DNA of 64,000 bases from G963556115 sp963667375 (GCA_963667375.1 OY763323.1:1860001-1924000), one strand, 5' to 3'; counted from the stretch's first letter, positions 53,693 through 63,265 are shown. Notes: a model not told the origin generated them from the letters alone. Made by a program: numbers and translations.

Positions 53693-55432
53693 ATGATAAA
53701 TAAAACAACGAGTATGATTTTGTGGTATTTGTCTTTGATTGTAGCGTTACTTTCAGTTACAGCTGCCGGTAGAGCTGAAGAACTTAATTCTGACAATTAT
53801 CTTCAGAAGCGCGAGGAGCTTATTGTCAGAGCCAATGCTAAATCATTTGAAAGTTCATTGCGGCTTTCACCGAGGGAAGAGATTGTAAACCGTAGACTTA
53901 ACAGTCTGAAAAAGCGGGTATATAATGAATGTGATCTTGATATTGAGCCGAAACACAAGTTACGGGATGATCCTGAAAAGGTTTTCTGGCCGGCTCAGCC
54001 ATTTTATAAGGTTCATGCCAGAATAGCGTCGGATAAAGATTATGGTGCGTTATTCAGGTTCATTCAGGCAATGCCCAAAGGTTCTATTCTGCATATTCAT
54101 CCTTCGGCGATGGGTGATTTCACCTGGATGGTAGAGCAATACCTGAATTCGCCGGATGCGTATTATCTTAAAACTGGAATTGATTTCTCAACTTATAAAT
54201 TGACAGACAGATGTCAGTTCAAGATCAGTGAACAGGATCCTGGAGAAAACTGGGAACGTCTGTCTGAGCATGAATTTGACCATGCTAAACTCAAGGACGC
54301 AATTCTAAAACAGATGATAATCAATGAGAGTAATTATTCGCCGCCGCATAATTGGCCGCTCTTTGAGAATATTTTTTCAAGTTTTTGGGGAATATTAGAC
54401 TCTGAGGAGATCTGTTATCCGTACTGCTATAATGCGATTGCGGAAATGCTGGTCAAGGATCATGTAAGTCATATTGAATTTCGTTGCGGGGTAGAGCCGA
54501 ATCCCCGGATTCCCGAAGTGTTGAAGTCTGAATATCAGCCGCTGGTAAAGGAACTGGGGTATACTACGGTTGATTTTTATAATATTGCCTGCAAAGAGGC
54601 GAGTAAAACAATACGCACTGCTGATGCTTATGGTATTACCTTTAAAATAATCTATTCTAATTCACGCCATCCAGCCCCACCGATCAATACAGATGTTGGA
54701 TTTCAGAATTATATTGCCGGCAAGCTCAGAACATGTGCCGATTATATTCGGCAATATCCCGGTTATGTCGTCGGTTATGATATTTACGGGGAAGAGGATA
54801 CCGGGTATCAGACCTTGGCTTTTTATAAACAGTTTCTCAAGGCGAAGCAGGAATGTCCGGAAATGGAGTACTATTTTCATAACGGGGAATCGAAATGGTT
54901 TGCCAATGATGATATTAACTTTTCGGAGTACCATATCAGTGATGACAGTATAACCTATGGCAGGAAGTCAAAGTTATTGCCATATAATAACAATCTCTAT
55001 GATTCATATCTGTTGGGGTGCAAGCGCATAGGTCATGGTATATCATTGATAAAGACACCGGGATTGATCGAATTATTCAAAGAGAAGGATATATGTTTCG
55101 AGATTAACCCGATTAGTAATCAGCTGTTGCAATATGTAGATGATCAGCGAAATCATCCGGCAAAAACCTTTCTGGAATTGGGTTTGCCGGTTGTGTTAAG
55201 TCCTGATGATCCGGCAATATTCGGTTATGTCGGGGTGAGTTATGATTTCTGGATCGCGTGTATGGCCTGGAATCTTGATTTGAAAGGTTTGAAACAGCTG
55301 GCACTCAATTCAATTAAATATGCTTCGCTGAATGCTGAGGAGAGAGCGGCATTACTCCGGCATTTTAATAGCAGTTGGGACCAATTTATTGATGAGCAGG
55401 TAAGTGTAGCCGCAGCGGAGGGCATCTTATAG
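53693..55432 (+). CDS. Exported adenosine-deaminase-like protein (ADGF/CECR1 type)
   Basis: A 579-aa amidohydrolase of the adenosine deaminase family, ADGF-like subgroup. A signal peptide (about 1-28) marks it as exported. The metal and active-site motifs are present: HIHPSAMGD after MPKGS (first metal pair), VEFRCG-like IEFRCGVEPNP, DIYGEEDTGY, FHNGES with the catalytic Glu/His region, KRIGHGISL, and SPDDPAIFG (metal Asp pair). The whole set suggests a working enzyme, deaminating adenosine or a similar nucleoside outside the cytoplasm. The substrate is inferred. It stands alone, bounded downstream by a terminator hairpin. Confidence 0.85.
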   Translation: MINKTTSMILWYLSLIVALLSVTAAGRAEELNSDNYLQKREELIVRANAKSFESSLRLSPREEIVNRRLNSLKKRVYNECDLDIEPKHKLRDDPEKVFWPAQPFYKVHARIASDKDYGALFRFIQAMPKGSILHIHPSAMGDFTWMVEQYLNSPDAYYLKTGIDFSTYKLTDRCQFKISEQDPGENWERLSEHEFDHAKLKDAILKQMIINESNYSPPHNWPLFENIFSSFWGILDSEEICYPYCYNAIAEMLVKDHVSHIEFRCGVEPNPRIPEVLKSEYQPLVKELGYTTVDFYNIACKEASKTIRTADAYGITFKIIYSNSRHPAPPINTDVGFQNYIAGKLRTCADYIRQYPGYVVGYDIYGEEDTGYQTLAFYKQFLKAKQECPEMEYYFHNGESKWFANDDINFSEYHISDDSITYGRKSKLLPYNNNLYDSYLLGCKRIGHGISLIKTPGLIELFKEKDICFEINPISNQLLQYVDDQRNHPAKTFLELGLPVVLSPDDPAIFGYVGVSYDFWIACMAWNLDLKGLKQLALNSIKYASLNAEERAALLRHFNSSWDQFIDEQVSVAAAEGIL

Positions 55433-55571
55433 TCGGCAGTACTCTGGTCGTATGGAAATATCATTTTAATAAGTTCACCGCTGTAAGCCGTGATCTGAGA
55501 GCAGGTTTAGTCATGTACCGCTGAAAATCAGTTCAGTGATAGCGTTGGACTTGTATTGTCACAATAAATAA

Positions 55572-55610
55572 AGGTTACAGAATAAGCTCATCGGGAGTAT
55601 TCTGTAACCT
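55572..55610. terminator. Terminator between convergent genes
   Basis: A perfect 13-bp stem (AGGTTACAGAATA, 55572-55584, with 55598-55610) and 13-base loop sit between the convergent deaminase and UPF0303 genes. On the minus strand it is followed by TTATTTATTG, so it serves the leftward gene best. Confidence 0.75.
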
Positions 55611-55668
55611 CATGCCGGTTTGAAATCTGGTATAATTATAATCCGAGTACTCTTTTCAGGAAGCGGAT

Positions 55669-56154
55669 TTATTTAGCCTGTTTCTTAAGCCATTCTTTTA
55701 GTCCCTTGACTACAAACTCATGATCCTGTTCATGGGGGAGATTTGAAACTATTATAACCGCAACCATTTCACCCGTTTTCAGAATTATCGGAAATCCGCC
55801 ACCGCAAAATACGTAGTCAGTTTCTGACACGCCGTGATCAGCCAGGGTCTCACCTTTTACCTTGGATTCGGCCCAGGCACCGTAAGAACTTCTTTCAGTC
55901 AATAACACCGTATTGAATTTACGCTTCATCCAGTGCTGGTTGTTCAGACATGTTCCTTCAGTCATATGCTGGAAGATTATTGACCCGTTCAGCTTGCGAA
56001 TACAGATGGATAAATCAATTTTCTGACTGTAAACTTTATCGGTAAGAAAATTTCCCAGAGCGAGGGCGTCACGATTTGAAAAACTTTTAAATCTGATACT
56101 ATTTTCATCCTCTTTTACTTCTTTTTCCAACTCTACATATTTTTCTTTTTTCAT
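55669..56154 (-). CDS. UPF0303 (DUF336-like) family protein
   Basis: A protein of the UPF0303/YBR137W family, related to the GlcG/HbpS-like DUF336 fold. ATG 56154 is the start because AAGGAG lies 7 bases before it, giving 161 aa; the frame runs 17 codons further without a ribosome site. Family pattern: ALALGNFLTDKVYSQK, SIIFQHMTEGTC, then YGAWAESKVKGETLADHGVS and FCGGGFPIILKTGEMVAVII. The related HbpS protein binds heme, but no heme-binding residue is certain here. It stands alone on the minus strand. Confidence 0.85.
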   Translation of the reverse strand: MKKEKYVELEKEVKEDENSIRFKSFSNRDALALGNFLTDKVYSQKIDLSICIRKLNGSIIFQHMTEGTCLNNQHWMKRKFNTVLLTERSSYGAWAESKVKGETLADHGVSETDYVFCGGGFPIILKTGEMVAVIIVSNLPHEQDHEFVVKGLKEWLKKQAK

Positions 56155-56515
56155 GGTAATACTCCTTCTATAAGCTAAGTTTATATAAATTGCCGGTTCA
56201 CTCAATAAAATTCCTTAAAACCGAGTTTAACCGCGAATAAATTGGCTTTAATACTCAGGTGCAATTAAATTGGCGGTTTATAATTCTCTGTTTGTTTGTT
56301 ATCAGTAATTATTTTGTCATGCTTAATCTTTGATAAAAAGTTTTATGATTCAGGGTGAGCAGTTGCTTTTATCGCATTTTTTTCTCTCAATGTTAGATGT
56401 TTGGAAAGTGTTATCAGGAGAGCAGGTAGTGTCGAGCACCGTAATATAGCAGCAGACGTGGAAGGGAGTGTGTCTGGTCATCCACGGGGCAGCGCCTTCA
56501 TTATGTATGGCGGCG
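56155..56515. other. Intergenic region
   Basis: 361 bases between two leftward genes. The lower end carries an AGCGCC/GGCGCT hairpin (56491-56517) overlapping the stop of the DUF3795 gene, a possible weak terminator. No RNA gene or open frame of interest is seen. Confidence 0.5.
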
Positions 56516-57025
56516 CTACTCTATATTCAGGTGTTTCTTAATATCGCTGGCGTTATCTCTGAAAAATTCGCTGCTGGGGATATTTCCGCATTTCCGGCAT
56601 GTTGTATCGTAGGCTGAGTTTATGGTCTGGCATTCAGGGCAGCTGTAACGCTGTATCGATTCTTCTTGCCATTGGTTGGAGCCTACTTCATTTATGCGTT
56701 TTAGTGAATTCCAGAGTTCGTTACGGTGTGGACGTGCGGCCTGGAATTCTTTGAGTTCCGGGCAAGGGAATTCTTCGCATTCACCGCAGAATTCTATACC
56801 GCGTTCTGCTGCGCAACTTATAAAATGGCAGTCCTTACAGAAGCAGCCCAGTTTTTCTGAACGGCAGCCTTTACAACTAACCTCTTCTGTCGTTGCATTG
56901 AATCTGGTCGCTGCTTTCTGCAGGCGTTCCGGGTCTTCATTGGTGGCGATAAAGATTGAGCAGGCACCGCAGTAGAGACCGCATACCGCCGCTAGAGTGT
57001 TATCTGTATTACGGGTTGGTGACAT
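56516..57025 (-). CDS. DUF3795 cysteine-rich protein with zinc ribbon
   Basis: A 169-aa protein. The DUF3795 part (about 10-95) has cysteines in CGLYCGACSIF, CKGCRSEKLGCFCKDC and CGECEEFPCPEL, spaced as in metal-binding proteins of this family. A C-terminal zinc ribbon follows (about 127-150): CPECQTINSAYDTTCRKCG. Many DUF3795 proteins occur alone in anaerobes; the function is unknown. The protein is small and cytoplasmic. No operon partner is apparent. Confidence 0.85.
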   Translation of the reverse strand: MSPTRNTDNTLAAVCGLYCGACSIFIATNEDPERLQKAATRFNATTEEVSCKGCRSEKLGCFCKDCHFISCAAERGIEFCGECEEFPCPELKEFQAARPHRNELWNSLKRINEVGSNQWQEESIQRYSCPECQTINSAYDTTCRKCGNIPSSEFFRDNASDIKKHLNIE

Positions 57026-57909
57026 TTATCTTCTCCTAAATAATTCTTCATCAAGATTTGTTTTCAGGATCTAATCAACCGACTTTTGGATTAGTGTTCG
57101 GATCTTAAATGTTCATATAAATATATTAATTAAAAATGCGGTTCATGCTTTGTTTTAGTACTATTAAATTTGTATAGCGGTAATATTAATGGAAATTTTA
57201 TAGAAGATATTACCAACAGTACGATGGTAAGAATCGTGATGCATTCTTTTGCTGTTTAAATATTCAACAATATATTCAACATGGTATAAGGAAGATATCG
57301 AACTGTCAAGAAATATTAATGTTATATGTTTATAATATGGTTCCAAATTATAAATGGTTCTGAATTTACTACAGCATCTAGCAGAAAATTACAGTAGAAT
57401 TTCAAGGTTAACCTATTATATATAAGTAACTTGGATGTTTCTGTATGAAGGGGTATTTATTAGAGCTTTTAATGGTAGTGTCAGGTATGAATTATTATTG
57501 CTTGCAGGGAGTGGTAATAATTATTAAACAGAAATTTTAAATACAGCACGGGTGTATGGGGTATAATATTATCAGTTCGAGTCGGCTTCCGAGGTCTTTT
57601 CCGGTAATGCACAGTAAAAGTTTGATTAAGAAGGGATTAGATATTTATTCTTTCACCGGTACTTTGTCCTTGCCAAAAGAATGAGAATATTGTATGTTTT
57701 TAAGTGGTATTATTAACGGGGCAGAGCATAATACGCATCGAGTTTTTAAAACAGATTAGTCAGATAAAGAATGGTACTAAATAATTGCTGGCTATTTTTT
57801 AAATATTGTTTAAATATTCTGGGCGCACCCGTAGTAAATGCCGATAACTACTGATATAATAAAAAATAATATACGAGCATGTGTCTGTTATGGATAAAAG
57901 AGGATAATT
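57026..57909. other. Long AT-rich region without a gene
   Basis: About 880 bases upstream of the FGGY kinase. Imperfect AT-rich inverted repeats occur (for example GGTAATAT and ATATTACC near 57178-57213), but no open frame, RNA gene or mobile element is supported. AGAGG precedes the kinase start at 57910. Confidence 0.5.
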
Positions 57910-59466
57910 ATGAATTTTAAAAATTGTAGTATAGGTATTGAACTTGGTTCAACTAGAATTAAATCTGTGTTAATTGATGAAAAAGGAAGTACATTAGCTA
58001 CTGGCGGTTATGGTTGGGAGAATAAGCTGATTGATAACATTTGGACTTATTCAATCGACGAGATTTGGGAAGGTATACAGGTCGCTTATACTGAATTAAG
58101 AGAAAATATTGAGCAAAAATACTCTTGCGACTTTACAACAGTTGGTTCAATCGGTTTTAGTGGAATGATGCATGGTTATATGGCTTTTGACAAAGATGAC
58201 AACCTTTTAGTTCCATTTAGAACCTGGAGAAATAACCTTCAAGGCGCGGCAAGTAAAGAACTTACAGCTTTATTCAACTACCCGGTTCCACAAAGGTGGA
58301 CAGTTGCACATTTACGGCAGGCAATTTTAAATAAGGAAGAGCATGTTAGTAAGATTGACTTTTTGTCAACTCTTGCAAGTTATGTGCATTATTGTCTGAC
58401 TGGGGAAAAGGTCATCGGTGTTGGTGAAGCCTCCGGTGTATTTCCTATAGATTTAGAGACTAAATCATATAATGCAAGAATGGTCGGTCAGTTTAAAGAA
58501 TTAACCAATATAAATCTAACCGACATCCTCCCCAAGGTTTTGGTAGCTGGAGAAGATGCAGGACATCTAACTCCAGAAGGAGCAAAGCTTCTTGATGTCA
58601 GTGGTAAACTGGAGTCTGGAATACCTTTCTGTCCACCTGAAGGCGATGCTGGAACAGGAATGGTTGCAACGAACAGTGTAAAGAAAAGAACGGCTAATGT
58701 GTCTGCTGGAACCTCAGTGTTCGCCATGATTGTACTTGAGAAAGCATTATCCAAGGTTTATAGTGAGATTGATGAAGTAACAACACCAAGTGGTGATTTA
58801 GTCGCTATGGTGCATTGTAATAACTGTACTTCAGACTTGAATGCCTGGGTTAATTTATTTGGTGAAGTTTTAGGTGAATTCGGGGTAAAACCTGATGCCG
58901 ATGAACTTTTTGGAAAGCTTTATAGAAAAGCATTGGAAGGTGATGCTGATTGCGGCGGATTACTTGCTTATCCTTACTTATCTGGTGAACATAGTACCGG
59001 ATTTGAGGAAGGCAGACCGCTATTTGTCAGAAATGCTGATAGTAAGTTTAATTTGGCTAACTTTATGCTGACAAATTTGTGTACTTCACTTGGAGCATTG
59101 AATATCGGTTTAAAAATACTCTTCGAGAAGGAAGGTGTAGAAATTGATGAGATGCTGGGCCATGGCGGCTTGTTTAAAACTGCAGGTGTCGGCGATACCG
59201 TAATGGCAAGAGCGACACAGACTCCGGTAACAACAATGGCAACTGCGTCAGAAGGCGGGGCGTGGGGCATCGCATTGCTTGCACAGTTTATGCTGAATGA
59301 TTTTGATGATTTAGCGGAATACCTGGAAACAAAAGTATTCTCTGATGTTGAAAAAGTGATGGTCAAGCCAGATAAAGAAGGCATTGAAGGTTTTGCCAGC
59401 TTTATGAAGAGATATGTTGGCGGGCTTGATATTGAACATGCTGCGGTTGCAAATTTGAAGTCATAA
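57910..59466 (+). CDS. FGGY-family carbohydrate kinase
   Basis: A 518-aa sugar kinase of the FGGY (xylulokinase/gluconokinase-like) family. The N-terminal ATPase fold begins IGIELGSTRIKSVLID. The sugar-binding and hydride region includes GFSGMMHGYMAF. The second domain has GDAGTGMVATNSV for phosphate binding and GHGGLFKTAGVGDTVMAR near the C-terminus. Length fits. No sugar transporter or isomerase gene is next to it, so the substrate cannot be inferred. The gene uses more AT-rich codons than the neighbours and resembles kinases of Gram-positive anaerobes; horizontal transfer is possible but not shown. Confidence 0.9.
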   Translation: MNFKNCSIGIELGSTRIKSVLIDEKGSTLATGGYGWENKLIDNIWTYSIDEIWEGIQVAYTELRENIEQKYSCDFTTVGSIGFSGMMHGYMAFDKDDNLLVPFRTWRNNLQGAASKELTALFNYPVPQRWTVAHLRQAILNKEEHVSKIDFLSTLASYVHYCLTGEKVIGVGEASGVFPIDLETKSYNARMVGQFKELTNINLTDILPKVLVAGEDAGHLTPEGAKLLDVSGKLESGIPFCPPEGDAGTGMVATNSVKKRTANVSAGTSVFAMIVLEKALSKVYSEIDEVTTPSGDLVAMVHCNNCTSDLNAWVNLFGEVLGEFGVKPDADELFGKLYRKALEGDADCGGLLAYPYLSGEHSTGFEEGRPLFVRNADSKFNLANFMLTNLCTSLGALNIGLKILFEKEGVEIDEMLGHGGLFKTAGVGDTVMARATQTPVTTMATASEGGAWGIALLAQFMLNDFDDLAEYLETKVFSDVEKVMVKPDKEGIEGFASFMKRYVGGLDIEHAAVANLKS

Positions 59467-60000
59467 TTGTCCTTAAGAAACAGGAATATTGTTGAGTAAT
59501 GGTTTAGAGCAAATACAAACGGTTAAAATTTCCTATGAAGTGGTAGTGTAATTAAATCGAAGTAAAAGCAAAGCTTATTCTGAAGGCAGGGGTAAAGAAA
59601 ATTGTATATAATCTGATCTCTGAAATTTGCGATATTCTTTTCTTTATGAAGTTATTTTACAGAAAATCAGCCAGCGGATAGCCGCTGGCTGATTTTCTGA
59701 TTTTTATAGTCTTGTATTTGTTTTTGGGGAATCTTTCGGGTTTAAATACAGTCTCTTGAAGTCTCAATGATGTATAATATTGTTATAAGATTGCGCACTT
59801 GCGCTGGTAATAGCTCTATTTCTTATCTTGCCGGGCGTTACTTTATAATCTTTTTGTTTTATTAGCCTTATCTATAATTATTATTTACTGTCGGTATGGT
59901 ACCTGGTTATTATTGACTATACCGTGGAGAGGAGAGCAGCAGGTATAAATGAAAGCTTGAAAGCAAATAGCAGGACCGGATTTGTTAAAGGGAATTTTTA
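59467..60000. other. Intergenic region between convergent genes
   Basis: 534 bases between the FGGY kinase and the NtrC-type regulator genes, holding the bidirectional terminator at 59661-59698. I see no gene in the rest. Confidence 0.6.
59661..59698. terminator. Bidirectional terminator with 17-bp perfect stem
   Basis: AGAAAATCAGCCAGCGG (59661-59677) pairs perfectly with 59682-59698 around ATAG. A T-rich tail follows on the plus strand (GATTTTT), and the arms give U-runs on both strands. It serves the convergent FGGY and regulator genes. Confidence 0.85.
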
Positions 60001-61311
60001 TTAGTTGATACCCAGCATTTTAAGCTTATAGAGTAAAGCCCGGCGACTGATGCCGAGTATCTCGGCAGTACGGGTGCGGTTACCGGCGGTTGCCGCAAGA
60101 GCTTTTTCAATGGCTAAGCGTTCAGACTGCTGCAATGAAATAAGTTGATCAGCCTGAGGTTCTTTAATTTCTCTGGTGATGTGCTGGCATATCTGTTCTG
60201 GCAAGTGTTCAGGCAATATGTAATCAGAATTGGAAAGAATTGCTGCCCTTTCCATTGAGTTGTGTAATTCACGGACATTGCCAGGCCAGTCGTAAGAACC
60301 GATTAAACGTTCAGTACTCGGAGCAAGTCGGCAATGCGGGCGCTGCCGTTTTAGAAAGAACCGAGCCAAGGGTAAAATATCTTCTCTTCGTTCACGGAGT
60401 GAAGGTAAATCAAACGTTATCACATTCAACCGATAATACAGATCCTCACGAAATAGACTGTCTTGTATGCGCTCTTTAAGATTTGCATTAGTTGCTGCAA
60501 TCAGGCGGATATCTACCTTAATCTCACGGTCACTACCGACTGGTATAATAGTTCGCTGCTCCAGAGCACGGAGCAACGCTGCCTGCAGTTCCGGCGGCAT
60601 ATCACCAATTTCATCAAGAAACAAGGAGCCGCCATCGGCTTCACGAAACCTGCCTTTACGCCCAGTTGCTGCTCCGGTAAACGCTCCTTTTTCATGTCCG
60701 AACAATTCACTGGCAAGAAGATTAAATGGAATGGACGCACAATTAATCGCTACAAAAGGCTTCTGGCTGCGGGGGCTGTGTGCATATATATAGCGGGCAA
60801 GCACATCCTTACCGCAACCGCTTTCACCGGTTATTAGTACCGTGGCATCTGATTTTGCAACCTGCAATGCGTCGGTATAGAGTCGTCTCATCTCGGGATT
60901 TTCGACAATAATTCCTTCTGTTATAAGATCGCTAGCTTCTGATTTTGTCGCGAGTGAGCAGCCTGTCGCATCGCCTGCCGCCGTTATAAGTTCCTCAAGA
61001 TCAACGGGTTTTTCCAGATAGTCAACGGCTCCAAGTTTTAGTGCTTCCACCGCCTGGCGTAAATCAGCATAAGCTGTAACGAAAAGAAACGGCATATGCC
61101 AATCTCTTTCCCGGCAGGCCCTGAGTAAATCCAGACCATTCATATGGGGCATACGCATATCCGAAATAATCATGTCAGGGCAAGCCTTTTCTGCCAGCAC
61201 CTGCTCTGCACTTACAAAAACATGGGTGTGAAATCCAGCTTCCTGCAAAGTCAGGGCGTAGAGTTCTCCATAGCTAGGTTCATCATCAACAATATATACT
61301 GTTTTACTCAT
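60001..61311 (-). CDS. NtrC-type sigma-54 response regulator (ZraR-like)
   Basis: A 436-aa enhancer-binding response regulator. Receiver (about 1-118) with D9/D10, phospho-acceptor D51 in ISDMRMPHMNG, and K in EKPVD. The AAA+ domain (about 130-365) has Walker A GESGCGKD, the sigma-54 contact loop GAFTGA and Walker B LFLDEIGD. A C-terminal Fis-type helix-turn-helix follows (about 400-436), NRTRTAEILGISRRALLYKL. All motifs needed to open a sigma-54 promoter are present. Its gene overlaps the kinase gene by eight bases. The only good sigma-54 promoter in view lies at 63250, upstream of the small exported protein gene, and is its likely target. Confidence 0.95.
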   Translation of the reverse strand: MSKTVYIVDDEPSYGELYALTLQEAGFHTHVFVSAEQVLAEKACPDMIISDMRMPHMNGLDLLRACRERDWHMPFLFVTAYADLRQAVEALKLGAVDYLEKPVDLEELITAAGDATGCSLATKSEASDLITEGIIVENPEMRRLYTDALQVAKSDATVLITGESGCGKDVLARYIYAHSPRSQKPFVAINCASIPFNLLASELFGHEKGAFTGAATGRKGRFREADGGSLFLDEIGDMPPELQAALLRALEQRTIIPVGSDREIKVDIRLIAATNANLKERIQDSLFREDLYYRLNVITFDLPSLRERREDILPLARFFLKRQRPHCRLAPSTERLIGSYDWPGNVRELHNSMERAAILSNSDYILPEHLPEQICQHITREIKEPQADQLISLQQSERLAIEKALAATAGNRTRTAEILGISRRALLYKLKMLGIN

Positions 61312-62632
61312 GGCTTCCTGTCCGGTACTGTATGCCCTCTATTTTAAATGTTGTTATAACTCCAGGTTCTGATCTGACATTGATGTTCCATCCGTGCGCC
61401 TCGACAATTCTTTTAACAATTGCGAGTCCCAAACCGCTGCCGCCTTCATTGCGGCTGGTGTAAGGGGAAAAAATATCACCAAGTTGCTCCTTGCTGATCC
61501 CGTCACCGTTATCGTTAACTTCAATGAACGCAGTGCTGTTATTTATCCCACAGTTCAGGTTTATTACACAACCACTATGGCTGTTCTGCTTGGCATTGAG
61601 CAAAAGATTCATTAATATCTGCAGTAGTTTCTTCTGGTCGCAATTAATTTCAATATCTGGTGAGACATATTTAAGGGTACAACCAATATTGCTTATCTCA
61701 TCCCGCATTAAAGAATACATACGCTCAAAAAGTGCTTTGACTGCGATATATGCTAAGTCCGGCTCAGCGGGTTTGGCGTAAGCGATAAAATCCCCTAAAC
61801 GACTGGTTGCGATATCGACCTGATCAAGAATGTTGCTGGTTGTCTCGAGTTGGGATTCGTTGTCTTTGATATTTTTAAGAAGCTGCTGTGCAGAACCTCG
61901 AATCAAGCCAAGTGGATTTTTGGTTTCATGCGCAAGACCTGACGCAATCTGTGCGAGGTCCTTCAGGTGGCGGGCTTGTGATTGCGCCAGTTCCAGCGAA
62001 TTGCGGAGCATACGCTGTCGCAGACTGACCAGCCACAGCACACAAAACGCCAGAATTGCCAACAGACCAATCAGTCCTGTAGTATACACTCGTTGACGCG
62101 TACGCAGGGCATTGTTGTGGATGTGTGTGGCATCGGTCTTGACTTCCAGCTGTAGTTTTGGCGTGTCTAGCACAATCCACTCATTGCTGGTTCTGTTGTT
62201 TGACATGGAGATACCAAAGTGTCCCATGTGCATACCCATGCCTTGAGAGGTATCCATCATGTCTTCACTGACTTTCAGGTCATAGGTTTTTGTATAAATA
62301 TTGGAAGATAAAGGTTGAGCTGCCGCTGCATTTATTGTACGCATAACCTGCAGTAACACTTTGCCTTTATCGTCCTTTAAAGTGAGCTGCACCAGCGGAG
62401 TCTGGCTCATGGCATCGGAAAATACCATTTGCAGACGGTCTCGTAACAGCCGTTTACCACGTCTCAGTTCCGTTCTTAAAATCGACTGGGTAAACGCCGC
62501 CATCATATCGGAATTCTGCAATTCAGACTGCTTCTGCTGGTGGTCAATCCAGCGAAGTTCATAAAAAGTCCAGTAGCCCATAAGGACTAGCAGGACAAGT
62601 GAAACTAGAATTGGCGGCAGGTGGTTACGCAT
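61304..62632 (-). CDS. Membrane sensor histidine kinase (ZraS-like)
   Basis: A 442-aa kinase, partner of the overlapping NtrC-type regulator. Membrane helices at about 5-25 and 183-203 enclose a periplasmic domain of about 155 residues. That domain holds a Met/His-rich stretch at 125-143 with GMGMHMGHFG, a likely metal-binding site. HisKA follows with H235 in GLAHETKNPLG, then HATPase with NLLLNAKQNS, DNGDGIS and GGSGLGLAIVKRIVEAHGW. The layout matches ZraS, which senses zinc or envelope stress. Metal sensing is an inference from the Met/His patch. A terminator hairpin separates this gene from the small exported protein gene upstream. Confidence 0.92.
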   Translation of the reverse strand: MRNHLPPILVSLVLLVLMGYWTFYELRWIDHQQKQSELQNSDMMAAFTQSILRTELRRGKRLLRDRLQMVFSDAMSQTPLVQLTLKDDKGKVLLQVMRTINAAAAQPLSSNIYTKTYDLKVSEDMMDTSQGMGMHMGHFGISMSNNRTSNEWIVLDTPKLQLEVKTDATHIHNNALRTRQRVYTTGLIGLLAILAFCVLWLVSLRQRMLRNSLELAQSQARHLKDLAQIASGLAHETKNPLGLIRGSAQQLLKNIKDNESQLETTSNILDQVDIATSRLGDFIAYAKPAEPDLAYIAVKALFERMYSLMRDEISNIGCTLKYVSPDIEINCDQKKLLQILMNLLLNAKQNSHSGCVINLNCGINNSTAFIEVNDNGDGISKEQLGDIFSPYTSRNEGGSGLGLAIVKRIVEAHGWNINVRSEPGVITTFKIEGIQYRTGSHE

Positions 62633-62676
62633 AATATTTTATTATACCTGATGAGTAAATTTCGTGAAGAAGAAAA

Positions 62677-62724
62677 AGGTATCCCGGAAAGATTACAGAT
62701 CTGCTCTGGCTTTCCGGGATACCT
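62677..62724 (-). terminator. Terminator between the small exported protein and kinase genes
   Basis: A perfect 15-bp stem (AGGTATCCCGGAAAG, 62677-62691, with 62710-62724) and 18-base loop are followed on the minus strand by TTTTTCTTCTT. Most transcripts from the sigma-54 promoter should stop here, giving more small protein than kinase and regulator. Confidence 0.8.
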
Positions 62725-62758
62725 GTGACAGGTCATTATTCAGGTTTATACCTTAGTG

Positions 62759-63190
62759 TTATTCGGTCTTAGGTTCTACTTTTTCGGTGTTGGGGGTGCT
62801 TTTAAAGTTATCGCACATTCCATCGCCGTCCTTATCAATGAACTTCCTTTGACGGGGTGTATCATTATTCCCTTTAGCTTCAATGTAAGGACAGTTCTGG
62901 TGTCTTGGGGCAAAATCACATCTGCCGTCATCGTCTTTATCTACGGCTTTCCCCCGCACTGTAGAACAATCGTTGGTGCGATTGAACCTGCAGCCGCCAC
63001 GAGAATGTCGGCCTCGCATCATTCCGGCGCCATAATTGTCGCACATCCCATCACCGTCATTGTCGGTAAAATTTCTGTGCATCATCCCCCGACCCGGTCT
63101 CATACCCATTCCATAACCTGCCTCATCAGCCCAGACTATACCTGTAAAAATCAGTGCTACCACAGCAATAACTCCTAATAGACGCATCAT
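62759..63190 (-). CDS. Small exported Asp-rich protein with DxDGDGxCD motifs
   Basis: A 143-aa protein with a signal peptide (about 1-21, ending VWA-DEA). Three copies of an acidic calcium-type loop follow: TDNDGDGMCDNYG, DKDDDGRCDFAP and DKDGDGMCDNFK. They recall thrombospondin type 3 or EF-hand-like loops with an added cysteine. Between them lies a Met/Gly/Arg/His-rich stretch (GMGMRPGRGMMHRN, GAGMMRGRHSRGG). It is periplasmic or exported and likely binds divalent metal. AAAGGAG lies upstream of the ATG. Its position ahead of a ZraSR-like pair matches that of zraP, though the sequence is unlike ZraP, so it may be a functional analogue. Confidence 0.85.
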   Translation of the reverse strand: MMRLLGVIAVVALIFTGIVWADEAGYGMGMRPGRGMMHRNFTDNDGDGMCDNYGAGMMRGRHSRGGCRFNRTNDCSTVRGKAVDKDDDGRCDFAPRHQNCPYIEAKGNNDTPRQRKFIDKDGDGMCDNFKSTPNTEKVEPKTE

Positions 63191-63249
63191 AATTTTCTCC
63201 TTTAAAGAAAGCGGTAAAAAGTTCTATTTATTAACGACAAAATTATGAT

Positions 63250-63265
63250 AACAATATCTGTGCCA
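63250..63265 (-). promoter_or_regulatory. Sigma-54 (-24/-12) promoter
   Basis: On the minus strand TGGCAC, five bases, TTGTT matches the consensus TGGCAC-N5-TTGCW at every position but the C of the -12 element. The spacing is exact. The predicted start near 63240 gives a 50-base leader to the small exported protein gene. An NtrC-type regulator encoded in the same cluster supports it. Confidence 0.85.

Noticed and set aside
57910..59466. Naming the FGGY kinase as xylulokinase or ribulokinase
   Set aside because: Family motifs are clear, but no pathway neighbour or diagnostic residue fixes the sugar.
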